The notes under the pieces are model-generated. The model was not told the DNA's origin, did no database searches, and saw nothing but the letters and a program-made list of their open reading frames with translations. Positions 24,190 through 34,894 of a DNA stretch of 64,000 bases are shown in pieces. How positions within the stretch are numbered: position 1 is the stretch's first letter; each line of letters opens with the position of its first letter. The position numbers and the translations under genes were made by a program. The stretch is taken from assembly GCA_031841125.1 (NCBI GenBank), contig CM063109.1, forward strand, positions 24,399,321-24,463,320. Reading direction: 5' to 3'. This stretch comes from Acanthococcus lagerstroemiae (Eukaryota > Arthropoda > Insecta > Hemiptera > Eriococcidae).

Positions 24190-24434
24190 ATCGTCACCTC
24201 AGTTTAAATACCACGTTAGTCTATATTTATGAAAAATGGGGTTTACCTAGTTTTTAATGTAAAAAAAAGAATCGAGAAATTAAAATTTCAAAATCCTCGT
24301 AAAAGTGCAATTTTCCACTCCTAGCAGCCTAAACACCTTGGAGGTCATTCATCCAAATTTGCTATTCAGTTTTTTGTGTTTTCTGACGTTTGTGCATTTT
24401 TAGACTTACGTGGTATTTAAACCGAGGCGACGAT
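24190..24434. mobile_element. 245-bp TIR element (MITE) inserted in LINE B
   Basis: About 32-bp terminal inverted repeats: ATCGTCACCTCAGTTTAAAT, then ACCACGTTAGTC at the left; GACTTACGTGGTATTTAAAC, then CGAGGCGACGAT at the right. The flanking LINE reading frame (KKELD... then ILIFVDIENAF) resumes across it. Superfamily unclear; no confident target duplication was seen. Confidence 0.82.
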
Positions 24435-24754
24435 GTGTATCCAGCTCCTTTTTGAGTTTCCCATCTACTATTAATCTCAAAGCTAACACTGCTTTCCTAG
24501 TACCTCTACTTTTTCTAAATCCAAACTGATCATCTCCTAGTTCCACACCTTTTATATTCTCAATTATCTTATAAATTCTCCTAGTTACTATTTTGGACAC
24601 ATGTGAAAGAAGACTAATTGTTCGATAATTTTCACACGTATCTGCTCTTGCTTTTTTTTGGTACGGTTACAGTAACACTCTTTTTAAAGTCCTCTGAAAT
24701 TTCCCTTTTATCATAAATATAACATACTAATTTGTACAATTTATCAAGTACATA

Positions 24755-25352
24755 CAGTGGAACCTTTCTAACCAACGTAATGAATTTCTCTACATCGCAA
24801 ATTTTTCTGACATCCCTCCCCCTTGAAGGAATTTTACAAGTTAAAAAGCCTCTTTATAACGAACTAAATCACTCCCTATAAAGAATTTTTGTACGATAAG
24901 AAAGGTAAAGCGCTACTTATTTTAATGTAATATTGAAAGAAAAATAAATCTGTACTGCATAGGATGTTGACTCATACCGCTCGGGCTTATCAATGAACAT
25001 GAGAATATCTTGATCATGCTGTGCGAGAGACCAGATCAGGCCCCCTCATCCAAGAAAAGGCATAATGGATTATAAATATCGTGTTTGAGTACATTACCAT
25101 GATACAGTACAGTAATTAAATAATTAGTATCAACACTATGTACTCTGTTCACCTCCGGTCACTGCTGCGATACTCGAAAGGGTAGTTTCCGGGGCCGGGG
25201 GTTCGGTGTTATAAGGGCCACTTTGGCATGCGTGCATCGCCATACGTCCCACCGCACCATGTACTCTGTTCAAAAAAAAAAAAAAAATGATTTCTTTAAA
25301 TAACGAATCTTTTTTGTGGTCCCTTCAGATTTCTTATAGAGAGGTTCCACCG
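24755..25352. mobile_element. Pogo/Tc1-like MITE with TA duplication, inserted in LINE B
   Basis: Termini CAGTGGAACCTTTCTA (left) and TAGAGAGGTTCCACCG (right) are inverted repeats, flanked by TA at 24753-24754 and 25353-25354. 'CAGTGGAACCTC...' termini with a TA target resemble pogo/Tigger-type elements. Sequences such as TCTTTATAACGAAC repeat the terminal theme inside. The interior carries a short SINE (25152-25258). LINE B reads through if the element is ignored (AELLQNLG ... LDKLYKLVCYIYDKREI). Confidence 0.85.
25152..25258 (+). mobile_element. Short SINE-like element, complete copy, 14-bp TSD
   Basis: Flanked by perfect 14-bp direct repeats ATGTACTCTGTTCA (25138-25151 and 25259-25272), the mark of LINE-type target-primed insertion. 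The body includes GCGATACTCGAAAGGGTAGT, TTCCGGGGCCGGGGGTTCGG and TGGCATGCGTGCATCGCCAT. At 107 bp it is short for a SINE. It shares its CTCGAAAGGG...TTCC.GGG core with the tRNA-SINE at 43896. Orientation is arbitrary: no poly-A end is clear, although an A15 run follows the right repeat. Confidence 0.88.
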
Positions 25353-25474
25353 TATTCTCCTAAGTTCTGTAATAATTCAGCTGGTATCTCATACACTTCC
25401 GGAGCTTTCCCTTTCTTTGAATCTTTCAATTCGTTGTCAAATTCACTTTATATAAATCGTCCTGTCTAGTGACT

Positions 25475-25790
25475 TCCTGCGTAGCACGATGCGAACGTCT
25501 GACAAACGTCTTTTGTCTCCTGCATACCTGTACTTCCTGTACATGATCTTTTCTATACTACGTTGTTGTCCTTATTCTTCCTATTCTCATGACTCACTCT
25601 TTTTTTCTCTCCGTTGATCGGCCAGGCAGGACATCAGTTTAGTCATGGTCACATGGCACAGTAAGGTCAGCATTCTCGGTCAGATCTGTTTTTACTATCG
25701 GTCAGTTAATACACGCGCTTTTTCAACCTCTCGTTTCTTTAATTTCGAATGCTCTCGCTGCGGTCCGGACGAAACACTTCGTTTCTCAGC
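25475..25790 (-). repeat. Dispersed ~450-bp repeat, copy 1 (inverted)
   Basis: Shares blocks with the copies at 26857, 51205 and 52605. Read on the minus strand these are GTCCGGACCGCAGCGAGAGC, AAAGCGCGTGTATTAAC, a 'gatcgatag' motif region, CTGGCCGATC (as CTGCCTGGCCGATCAACGGA), AGGAGACAAAAGACGTTTGT and a 'gcgtaggaagt' end. No open frame is conserved between copies. Superfamily unknown. Confidence 0.8.
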
Positions 25791-25849
25791 ACAATTTTCG
25801 AAAAACACGTAGGTTCTTGCCCTACTGGTATTGATGTATTTCCAGAAAT

Positions 25850-26850
25850 TTCATCTAGGTCTGTGTAGAGTTTTTGACTACAATTTCTCCAGCTGTTGAG
25901 TGAACATTCAAAAGCTGATTAAGTGTCGAACACATCTGTCTGTTTCCAATCTCCCCCTCGAATTTCCTGATATGAATTTTGCGCTTGTTTTTGATCATTA
26001 CGGTTCAGTATGCGATCTCTTCAATTCCATTTTTAGTGCTGCACGATACACGTAATAATTAAACGCAGAAATAAGTGACAAGTGGCCTAACTTACCCTTA
26101 CGATATCTAACAGTGTGTTAAAATTTTCTCTTCCTAGAATACGCCGTTTATATCTACGAAAATGTGTTTCGTAATCGTGCACGCATTTTCACGTCGATGT
26201 TACAATATTTTGTCAAGAGTTAGCAATGCGGTGGTGCCTGTCGGAAAATTCCAGGTGGTACATTAGAGGCGAATAGTCTATTATATACGTGCATATACCG
26301 CAGAGAATACGACGTCGACAAGACTTTATCGAATTAGGAGTGGGTGGTTTCCTATTTTACATTATCAGTTTTGCAAATACATAAAGCTTACGCAGTTTCA
26401 TTTCATTTTTACCTATATAGACGGATTACGCGTGCAAAAGACAGGCGAAAATGCCGAGAGATGAAAGTGGAATACCCGGCTTGTTTGATTTTCGGCGAAG
26501 TCAATTCAACGGACGAATATTTTAAATTGTGTAGGTTTCTGTATGTTCTAAAATTAATTTTGGAGTCAGTGAGGTAGCAAAAGGCCCACTGAAAAATTAT
26601 TACCGAACGGTAAAGAGAGAGATTTGAGCGGCCGTAATGAGAGAGGACTGTTGAGTTGGCCGAAACCGATTTCTTTCTTTGATTTCGAAAATTAGTTTGG
26701 TTTTAGAAGTTGGCTTTCGATAGGAAACATTACTTTTTCCCCGGGGCTTTGAAGTTCAGCTTGTGACCTGGAGAATGAAGCTTCTAAAAGAGTATGAAAG
26801 TAGTGGTCTTGCATATTTCTCGGGGTTTCTACGTAAAAGAAGAAGAAATG
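25850..26850. other. No gene recognised
   Basis: Non-coding sequence with two short plus-strand frames (26344-26577 and 26763-26948). The second leads into the dispersed repeat at 26857. No recognisable domain. Confidence 0.4.
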
Positions 26851-26856
26851 TGAAGT

Positions 26857-27260
26857 ACGGACCGCAGCGAGGACATTCGGAATTAAGGAAACCATGGTTT
26901 GTTGAGGCGCGTGTATTAAAACGATCGAACAGCAAAAGTAAGTTTTGATGCGAGAGCTAAGGTGTATAAACTGTGAGAAAGCTGTAACTGAACTGTAACC
27001 GCACCAAGACTAAAACAAAACGAATGTCCTGAACTGTAAACCATAAACTGGAAAACTAAATTAAACTGATTTCTCACATGGTCGATCGATGTAGAAAAAA
27101 GGAAAATGAGTCAAGAAAATATGAAAAAGAAGAAGAAGAATGTGGTATTGAAAAGATCGTACCGGATGTATAGGAATGCAGGAGACAGAAGACGTTTGTT
27201 AGATGTTTGCATTGTGCTACATGAGAAATAGCCAGACAGAATGACCCAAACTAAAATGTA
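26857..27260 (+). repeat. Dispersed ~450-bp repeat, copy 2
   Basis: Starts GGACCGCAGCGAGGACATTC. It passes through GCGCGTGTATTAAAACGATC, AACTGTAACCGCACC, ATGAGTCAAGAAAATATGAA and GGAGACAGAAGACGTTTGTT, and ends near TGAGAAATAGCCAGACAG. The block order is identical to the copies at 51205 and 52605. Confidence 0.82.
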
Positions 27261-27508
27261 CGTTCGCTAGGAGAGGGACGCCGCAGTCAGGGACGTAGCG
27301 AAGAGTTTTTTTGTTTCTTTTGGAAGGACAAAAATGGTTAAATTTCCAACTGACCCAAGTCAAAATTCCCTGATCCATCAACTAAAATTTCCCATCCCCG
27401 GCGAAGGCTTGAGAGCAAGCTGCTCCCCGTCCCCTTCCCGCTTATTTTCGTTCCTGGCCGCAGTCTTAGAGATGTGTTTTGTGTATTGATCTTAAATCTC
27501 ATCTTCGA

Positions 27509-27962
27509 CAGGGTGTCTACCAGTAATGGAAGTCATAAAAAAGTTACGAATTCAACTGTGTATATATATTCTCTCCAAATTCTTCTGTAAAAAGAAAGAA
27601 TAGAGCGCAGGCAGCAGCACAGTATGCCTAACTGTTGATTATTTATTTTCGAAAAATGATTCATGACAATGTGTACTTGACATGATAGGTACGATGGTAA
27701 CATGAGCCGGCATGCTGCGTGTATGTGATTTTGTAGATAAATTTTTAATGCACCTTTTCCAAAATTTATTGTGTTATTATCTTCCTTTTTAATCGTGGGA
27801 AAAAATTGAACGTTTATCACAGAAACATTAAACTCAGTTTTTGTTTTTTCAATTCAGGACCCCTGACATGAGTATTGTGAGCATGTGAGCCTATGAAAAA
27901 AGCCATGGAAAGGTCATGAAAAAGTGATGAATTTCACAAGTTTCTATTTGGTAGACATCCTG
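27509..27962. mobile_element. MITE, 5-bp-TSD hAT-like family, TSD TTCGA
   Basis: Left CAGGGTGTCTACCAGTAATG and right TTTGGTAGACATCCTG are inverted partners. The perfect duplication TTCGA lies at 27504-27508 and 27963-27967. The right subterminal region has GGAAAGGTCATGAAAAAG. The 95-codon minus frame at 27533-27820 lies inside but shows no transposase motif. Confidence 0.92.
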
Positions 27963-28028
27963 TTCGATTTCCATCGACTTTTCTTTTCCATTAACTAAAT
28001 TTTAGGTCGCATAATACGCTGTACTCGT

Positions 28029-28136
28029 TTCGGCCACTGATGCGATACTCGAAAGGGTCGTTTCCAGGGCCGAGGTTTTGGTGTCTCAGAGGCCACTTTG
28101 GCATGCGTGCATCGCCATACGTATGACCACACCACA
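28029..28136 (+). mobile_element. Short SINE-like element, complete copy, 10-13-bp TSD
   Basis: Flanked by direct repeats CTGTACTCGT (28019-28028 and 28137-28146), extendable to 13 bp with one mismatch. The body GATGCGATACTCGAAAGGGT, TTCCAGGGCCGAGG and GGCATGCGTGCATCGCCATA aligns with the 25152 copy over its whole length. Confidence 0.88.
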
Positions 28137-28504
28137 CTGTACTCGTAAAATTGGATTGTAGTTGGTACCAAGCTTGTATAGTTTCTAGTTATCTATTAGC
28201 AAATCGATCTACTAAATGTAACATTTTATGGACCAAAATAGAGATATTCATTATGGGGAAGAGAAAAACGGGATCTGGACGAATCGATTGAATTACTCTA
28301 TTCGTAATATCAGCAGCAAGGTGGTTGCACTCCAAAGGCTAAATTTGTTCTAGTAAGGGTAGAAAGGCAATAGTCAACTTTTTTTTTAAATCGAGGAATA
28401 CTTGGAGGTCGCACCTGGGGAAGTTCAACATATAGGATTCCCCCTAAAGAAAATCTATTACATTTGTGCGAATACATATTAGTATGTTTGCCGAACGGCC
28501 CCAA

Positions 28505-29112
28505 GGTGGGGCCCTTCAGTCTCTTGGCTCATATCGGGCAAAGGTTTCCCATCCCACTCTTTCCTATGCTTTTTAATATTGTTTGATAATTTTTTGTTTT
28601 AAAAATTTGTTTAGATCGTCCTTCCGTCGTGGAGTCTGTTTTCCCTTCCTTCTTTTTCCGTCTCACGGTTGCTAGAATATAGCCTTATAGATCCATCAGT
28701 CGTTCTCGAGGCTGTAGTTATGTTCTGCTCAACTTCATTTAATTCTCCTTGTATAACTTACTACATCTATGTTGTTTTTTAATGTCGCTTTTATTATTTT
28801 TCTGTTTATGTAGTCTTTCCTTTTGTTTTTTTAATATTGATCACCCCATATAGCGTTCTAGGTGACTTTAATTTTGCTGAGAGTTTCTTTCTTTAGAGAC
28901 AATGTTTGACATCCATACGTTAGGATAGGTGCGACATATGTGTTAGACATCTGACTTTCTTGGTTGTTACTATAATTGCAGATTTCTTTTAGAAACCAAT
29001 ATTCTAACCAGGTTTTTGTTATTCGTGTGTTTATTTCGTTTTCTGTTTGGTTGAGAAGGCTAGTTTTTGGCCTAAATATGTGCCATCTTCACCTATTTCT
29101 ATATCTTTAGGA
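28505..29112 (-). pseudogene. LINE ORF2 C-terminal remnant
   Basis: The minus strand from about 29110 reads DIEIGEDGTYLGQKL (the 'YLGQ' region after the RT), then broken frames with YVAPILTYGCQTLSLKK (LTYGCxTWSLTK motif). It ends with a decayed tail around 28520 ('EWDGKPLP' in one frame). The motif order matches the thumb and C-terminal regions of the LINEs at 57460 and 61990. Stops occur every 20-40 codons. Its upstream side is cut by the TIR element at 29117, which may have inserted into it. Confidence 0.75.
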
Positions 29113-29116
29113 TCAA

Positions 29117-29855
29117 GTGTTGTGAAGTGACACATGTTGTAAAGTGACCCGACCTGACAGTCTCGGGAACTAGTGGTGCTACCTGGCTGTCATCAACATA
29201 TTATATGTATCAAGTATCAAAGCAAAATACGATAATTGATGTACTCGAAATCGATTTTCTTAGATTTCTGTGGCTGTAATCCCAAAAGAATCATTTTTTG
29301 ATAACCAAAAATTGATTTCGGAAAAGTAGACTGTTTGAATTTACATATGGAAATTGTTTTACCCTAAAGAAGGCAAAGTTTGGTATTGTTGGAAAGAGCG
29401 TTTCAAGGCAACTCAAATCGAGGTGTTGTTCTTTTAGAAATAACAATTTGTGGATAGTAAAAATGAGTTTGAAAGAAAAAAACAAGGTGTTGCAAAGTGA
29501 CACAATAGATAAAATAGCGACATTTTAACGTGATTAGTATGAATGATGTACTTTCCGTTTTTTTTTAGCATTCATGATGTCTCCAAAATGAAGAACTGTT
29601 TTCTCACATTGATGAGGATTTTCCATATGTTTAATCAACGTGTGTCACTTTACAACATGGGTGTTGTTAAGTGACACACGTGTTGTAAAGTGACACACTC
29701 AAATTTTTAGGAGTGTACTTAACTATTGAGGAGTTGTCTATAATCATTTCTAAAGAGATTTCAATGCTCTCTTGTCTGGTTTTGGTTCCATCTTAATCGG
29801 ATTTTAGATTAGGGAGCTAGAGCAAAAAGAAATTTTTTGTGTCACTTTACAACAC
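29117..29855. mobile_element. TIR element with iterated GTGTTGTAAAGTGACACA motif
   Basis: Left end GTGTTGTGAAGTGACACATG and right end GTGTCACTTTACAACAC are inverted repeats. The same ~18-bp word recurs inside in both orientations: about 29133, 29488, 29641 (inverted), 29663 and 29680. That gives seven occurrences in 740 bp. TTAA follows the right end (29856-29859) and TCAA precedes the left end, hinting at a TTAA target. No transposase is visible. Clustered copies of a terminal word suggest repeated binding sites for a transposase. Confidence 0.75.
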
Positions 29856-29869
29856 TTAACCCTACCCAC

Positions 29870-30590
29870 TATTTTGATTTTCTTTTGCCCCGTTGTTACT
29901 ATAACAAATCCTAAGAATCGTATGTTACTTTCAAAGTGAAGAGTCCTGAGAAGAAAGGGCCTAACAACCAATTTTTCCATTAATTCCTTCTTCTACTTTA
30001 TCGGTGATGGCCCCTGTCCTCCCTGTATGCAATAACTTTAAATGCGTTTTTGCTGTGGTAGTGCCCTCTCTCCCTTGTTTGAATAGTTCATCCAATTCTA
30101 CTCTTCAAGAGCTACGTATTATCAACCTTAACTGAATTTAAAAAAAAGGCAGTTAGCCCCTTTCTTTCCTGAACTCTTCAAATGGTTTCTCTGCAAAAAA
30201 AAACAACAAAAAACTATATCTCTGCTCTTTTATTTGTAGAGAAAAGTGAGCTGATATTATTACAGACCATACCAACGAAACAATAATACAGATGATGAAA
30301 ACACGTGTTTTTATGATTTGAGTGCATTTTGAATCTATTTTTGAAAATATTTTGCGCCCTTCCCCACCATGAAGGCTGGACCGGGGATCGGGATTTCGAA
30401 ATGACGAATAGGCCCTTCTTCAAATATCTTCCATTATTTAATGTTTCTCGTATCCGTAATTTCATTTTTGAAGTTGTTTTGGTTTTACCTCTCACTCCTG
30501 TTGATCCATAGGGGTTAGAATGTGAAATATCATGCGTACCGTTTCCGTGACATATTTGCTCCTTCACCATAGAAATTCTGGTATTTGCTT
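29870..30590. other. Unassigned
   Basis: Non-coding region. The minus frame 30214-30600 (128 codons) has no recognisable domain and is A/T-biased. I see no element ends. Confidence 0.35.
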
Positions 30591-30599
30591 GGAGATTCA

Positions 30600-31020
30600 A
30601 AAGTTAACGCAATCGAATGATTTGTAAACATTACTTGATTTTGAAAGTTGAACAGAATTTAATGAAGAAACATAAAATCATTCTGTATTTTAAACAAATT
30701 AGAACATTAATTATTAATTTAAAATTCATTCAGAAAAATTTAAATAAACCCACATAACCAGTTGAAAGATGAAATATTTTTGTAAGTAAATTTTCAAATT
30801 TCTAGTAGGTACAGCTGAGTGGATTAAACATTATTTATAAATTTTGATTTCTCTGTAAATTGTTGTAATATTTTTTTTAATCGTAAATTTTAGTAGAAAT
30901 TTGGTAAACAAATTTAAAAATTTTGAATTTTTGTAAAATTTTTTATTAATTTTTCGTAAATTTTGTAGAATTATAGTATTTTTTATAAATTTTGATTAAT
31001 TTCTTAAAACGTTATAAACT
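30600..31020. repeat. AT-rich diverged array of AAATTTTTGTAAATTTT-type words
   Basis: Repeated variants of GTAAATTTT and AAATTTGTAAA over about 400 bp, with almost no G or C. Low-complexity or decayed short tandem repeat. Confidence 0.65.
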
Positions 31021-31398
31021 TAGGTGAAGTTTGAATTCTTGAAAGATTTCATGTGGCGTGTATTACGTCTAATCAACTTGTAATTTATAGTTACCTCGCA
31101 AGACCTGATTAACTGGGAGGGAGGGGGTATGATTCTCAAAATGGACTTCAAGCTTCCAAAAACCATGAAATACGTTTTTACCCTTTATATTTTGTATGTA
31201 CTTTTACCTTGTTGGTGTGGTCCGTTATGCCCCTCCTCCTAAAAGAACGAAGAAGATGCAGTTTCAAAAAAAATTCTGAATCACTTTAGTAAACAGTAGT
31301 ATGCTCATAATATTTTTGAGAGTATTTGCACCAAAATAACCTCGTTTAAGCTAACTTGATTTTCTTGATTTTGAAGAAACCGCTCCTCTCCAAAACAC

Positions 31399-31726
31399 CA
31401 GTGGTGAATTTACGGGGGGACAAAAGGGGAATGTCCCCCCATTCAAAAAGTAAGAAGAGAGAAAGAAAAGAAGAAAGAGAAGATAAAGGAGAAAGAATGT
31501 TTTGGTAGTTAGAAGTTTAGCCCGAAGACATTATCAGAAGGTTCTCAAAGAGTGTGAATCGTAAAATGGTATTGTGAATAAATTTTTTGTAATGCTACAC
31601 TTCTCTCTTCACTTTTATTACATTAAGGAAGTCTGTGAAACGTTTCAAAGAGAGGGCAAAACGTTTTGTGCATTGTTCCCTAAGTCCCTCCCGCCTTCCT
31701 AGAATTACTCCCTAAATCCGCCCCTG
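31399..31726. mobile_element. TIR element, CAGTGGYGRATTTA termini
   Basis: Left CAGTGGTGAATTTACGGGGG and right CCCTAAATCCGCCCCTG (reverse: CAGGGGCGGATTTAGGG) are inverted partners. CAGGGGCGGATTTAGG-type ends are common among insect hAT MITEs. A clear 8-bp duplication is not visible (CAAAACAC against GAACCCGA). The interior includes a purine-rich stretch (31449-31500). Confidence 0.6.
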
Positions 31727-31969
31727 GAACCCGACAACATTTCCTATCTTAAATTCATTATCATTATCAATGAACTGAAGTAAATACTAAATGTAAAGAA
31801 AGTCATGCTGAACTCGCTTTCAGAATTAGAGACACTCGTGAAGGTGGCGTTTTAGCATCACTTGAACGGTAGATTTAGATTTGAGTTTTTCTTCTTTTCA
31901 AGCAATAACGTTGCCATTTGTCATACTGTTGCCCAGTGTTTATTTTAAGAACTATCATAATCCAATTAT

Positions 31970-32760
31970 GAACGTCCAACGTCGACTAAAAATAACTAAA
32001 TTCCCGCCTAATCCTCAAAGCTGATTGAAACTAGTCAGAATTGATCAGAATAAACCAAAAGCAACCAAATTGAACATTACCAAAAATCATCGACATCAAT
32101 ATAGAGACGATGAACGACAACCAGATGTGACTAAAATAGACTGACAACAATCAGAATAAGGTGAATCAGTCATACGGACAAGATCACGCAACCAAATTCA
32201 TCTAAATGTGTCCAAACTTGAGAATTTATTTACAAATACCAAATCCGACTATATCTGACCAGATTGACCAAAAGCAACATGAACCATGCATAATTAAAGC
32301 ATCAAAATCTGACTGAAACTGACCGCATAAATTACGCGAATCAAACGTGATCATTAACATTGAAAGCCACCAAATCTACCCAGGAACAATCAAAATCAAC
32401 CAAAATAGAGCAAATAGGCAAATAGGACTGAGAGTTATCTGAGCTAAACGAAAACACGATCTCGTCCTCCCACTCCCTCAAAAAAAGAAAGAATAAAATT
32501 AAATGCTCAAGTCCTACACAATGTGACCGTACTGATCAAATTCGACCATGAATATCAAGCTGGTCTGAAATGGATCAAAGCTACTTAAACCACACATAAT
32601 CTGAAATTATATGAAAACTGACGCCATGTTTGACCAAAAACTGGTTAAAAATTAGCTAATAACCATAAACCGAATGTGATCAGAAATGACTAAATGACTC
32701 AATTTTGATCAAAAATGACTGAATCCTGTCAAAAAGAACCTCCTTAATCAGTCTTACCGC
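31970..32760. repeat. Diverged array of ACCAAAATCGAC/TGATCAGAAT words
   Basis: Many variants of 'accaaaat', 'gaccaaaa', 'gatcagaat' and 'gactgaaa' follow each other at roughly 10-25 bp. A smaller patch with the same vocabulary lies at 54290-54420. No open frames. Confidence 0.6.
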
Positions 32761-32769
32761 CTCGTATGA

Positions 32770-34890
32770 TGCACGATTGTGCAAAATAAAGTTTTTCCTA
32801 TGTGTTTTGTTTTTTGAGAATTAGAAAATTCCGAAGGATGTAGGTGAGCTAGCTGGCAATATCTGCAACACTGCAATATCCAATATTTGTTTACGAACTG
32901 AGGATCTGACGTTACCTCAGCTCAGCTCATGCCAGGGTTTTTAATAGTAGACTAACTGAGTGCGATAAAAGTGTCAGTCATTGTTGGTGTTTTCGTGAAT
33001 GCAGAGAGAGAAGAAATCAGAATGCGAATGGACGAAGTCCGGACATTTCCGTGATGCTCTAATGAAACTTCTTAAAATTTACTAAAAAAAATGAAAACAA
33101 TCCAAAAAATCTGAAAAAGTTGAAAATTTTGATCTACGAGTATGACCTGTCTCACTGATTTCTGGCCTAATCCGTGAACCGGAATTCGAGTCATTTTTTG
33201 CTAATGGAGTTTATCGAAACGGATTTTATGTGGAAAGAGGATTAGATGTTTCCGACGTATTGAACGTATTATTTGGTGACTTGTCTGCGATTAGGTATAA
33301 GAAAAAATATTTTTGAGACTGGAAAAAGAAAATTCCTGTGGTACTATTTAATTTTGCCTTCTTGTAAAACACGCGTTTGAAGCACACTCCTCTCTTCTTA
33401 CGTCTTTCCCCAGTGTAATTAAATTTATCTGGGGTTTCTCAGCAAAGCCGCGTAGTTCTGAATGCTTTTATTTTAAAATCATTTTATTTCGATCTTCTTT
33501 CGCCCTTCATCAGAATGAAAGATGGCATTTTAATTTAATAAGTAGGTCTCAGTCTTGAGGAGTTAGAAAGACTTAAGATGTCTGCTGGTATTTTATAGTT
33601 ACAAAAAAGTTAAGACTATTCGGGTTCTGTATTTGGTAAGTCTCAAATTTATAAAAGAATACCCGTAAGATTGCCATCTAATACGTTCATTTAAAAATAA
33701 TTTTGAGTCGAAGGCAAAGGTAAACGAATTTTCATGATGTATTCGCAGCTTGTAAATTCGTTTTTCTTTCTACCACGTTAGCAACAGGTGCTCTTGCTTT
33801 TCTTTTTATTTTCACTCTTCACAGTTCAAAGGTGGAAATAGAAGTAGACTAAATCCGTTGAAAAAATTTTCATTTAATATTGTACCGGCAAGAATCATAT
33901 TTTCGAAACTCTTATAAGTTTTGAAAATTTGACGACTATTTCTAGGGACAGTTATATTGCTGTAGGTTTCCAAATATCTTTTAACTACTAGAATACATTA
34001 CTCACGGAGACAGATTGACCATATAAGTTACCGGGGAATTTCTCGAGTCGGTCAGAAGATTTGGGCCGGTACATTTAGAAGTTTTGACTGCTGTAGTAGT
34101 TGGAAGGGAAATAGGAGGTCGGGAGGGAGGAGGGGGTGCTTGGGCTGTTATTGTAGCATTTTCCGGTATTTCTGTAGGTCCGAACTCTCCCTGGCTTACG
34201 CACTCCCTCTTATATCAATAATTCTTCAAATCCACAATAGAAATCCTGGTTTTGTTACTCGCAGTTGAATGAAATGGAACATTGGAGACTGGTGGCTTTC
34301 CCACAATGATTTTCAAAGTGTCGTTACAAATTGGAGTCAAAGGAAACAGGAAAAACTAGTATTTTCTTGAACTTTTACTCTGAGAAATACTGTATTTTTG
34401 TAACAGAAACAGATTATTTTTTCAGCAAAAATTTCACTATCAACACGATAAGAATCGTGCATGAAGCTACCTACTCAGAAGTGACACGACAGGTTATCGC
34501 CCGACTGTTAGTTTCAGAACTGAAAAAAAAAAACACAAAAAAAACACCCAATTACATTTTCCCAATAAGAGTCAGAGAATGTGTGGTCAATCACGATTGA
34601 ACGTGTTGGCTGTCTCGGCGGACACGGAAACGTTAACACGTTAGACGATGATAAATCTCGTGACTTTTTGGTGTATAGATCACCTGAATTCTTGAACCAC
34701 TTTCGAAATCCTTAAAAACTCGATTGGTGCGTAAATGAATTCCAGTAAATTGTAAGCCGAGATGAATAATACCTACAATAAGAAATTATTTGTGTTTTCG
34801 AAAGACTTCCCAACAGCTTCACAGTCAGTTGCGGTGAAGAGCCTGGACAGTATTACGCAATATGAGTTATCCGGGTGCAGTTTTCGTCTA
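32770..34890. other. No gene recognised
   Basis: Mixed AT-rich sequence. The plus frame 34331-34600 (89 codons) ends in a lysine-rich run and has no recognised motif. No termini or RNA genes were seen. Confidence 0.4.
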
Positions 34891-34894
34891 CTAG

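Larger units (their letters stand above)
22680..25460 (-). pseudogene. LINE B ORF2 (RT to C-terminus), split by three insertions
   Basis: Minus-strand non-LTR retrotransposon ORF in five blocks. 25460-25355: KKGKAPEVYEIPAELLQNLG. 24752-24435: DFKKSVTVTVPKK, then SLLSHVSKIVTRRIYKII, then DDQFGFRKSRGTRKAVLAL. 24189-24060: FVDIENAFENGKWNEI (box A). 23555-23220: VRQGC, a frameshift, SPVLFNLYIEWAIKEM, then MLRFADDIVLLAE (catalytic box) and INKNKTKVMV. 22988-22680: FEMWCYRRILSIKLTDKVRI, the usual LINE C-terminal region. The blocks read in order across insertions at 24755-25352, 24190-24434 and about 23560-24045. Several stops and frameshifts are present. The 5' part (endonuclease) is missing, so the copy is 5'-truncated. 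Confidence 0.88.
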
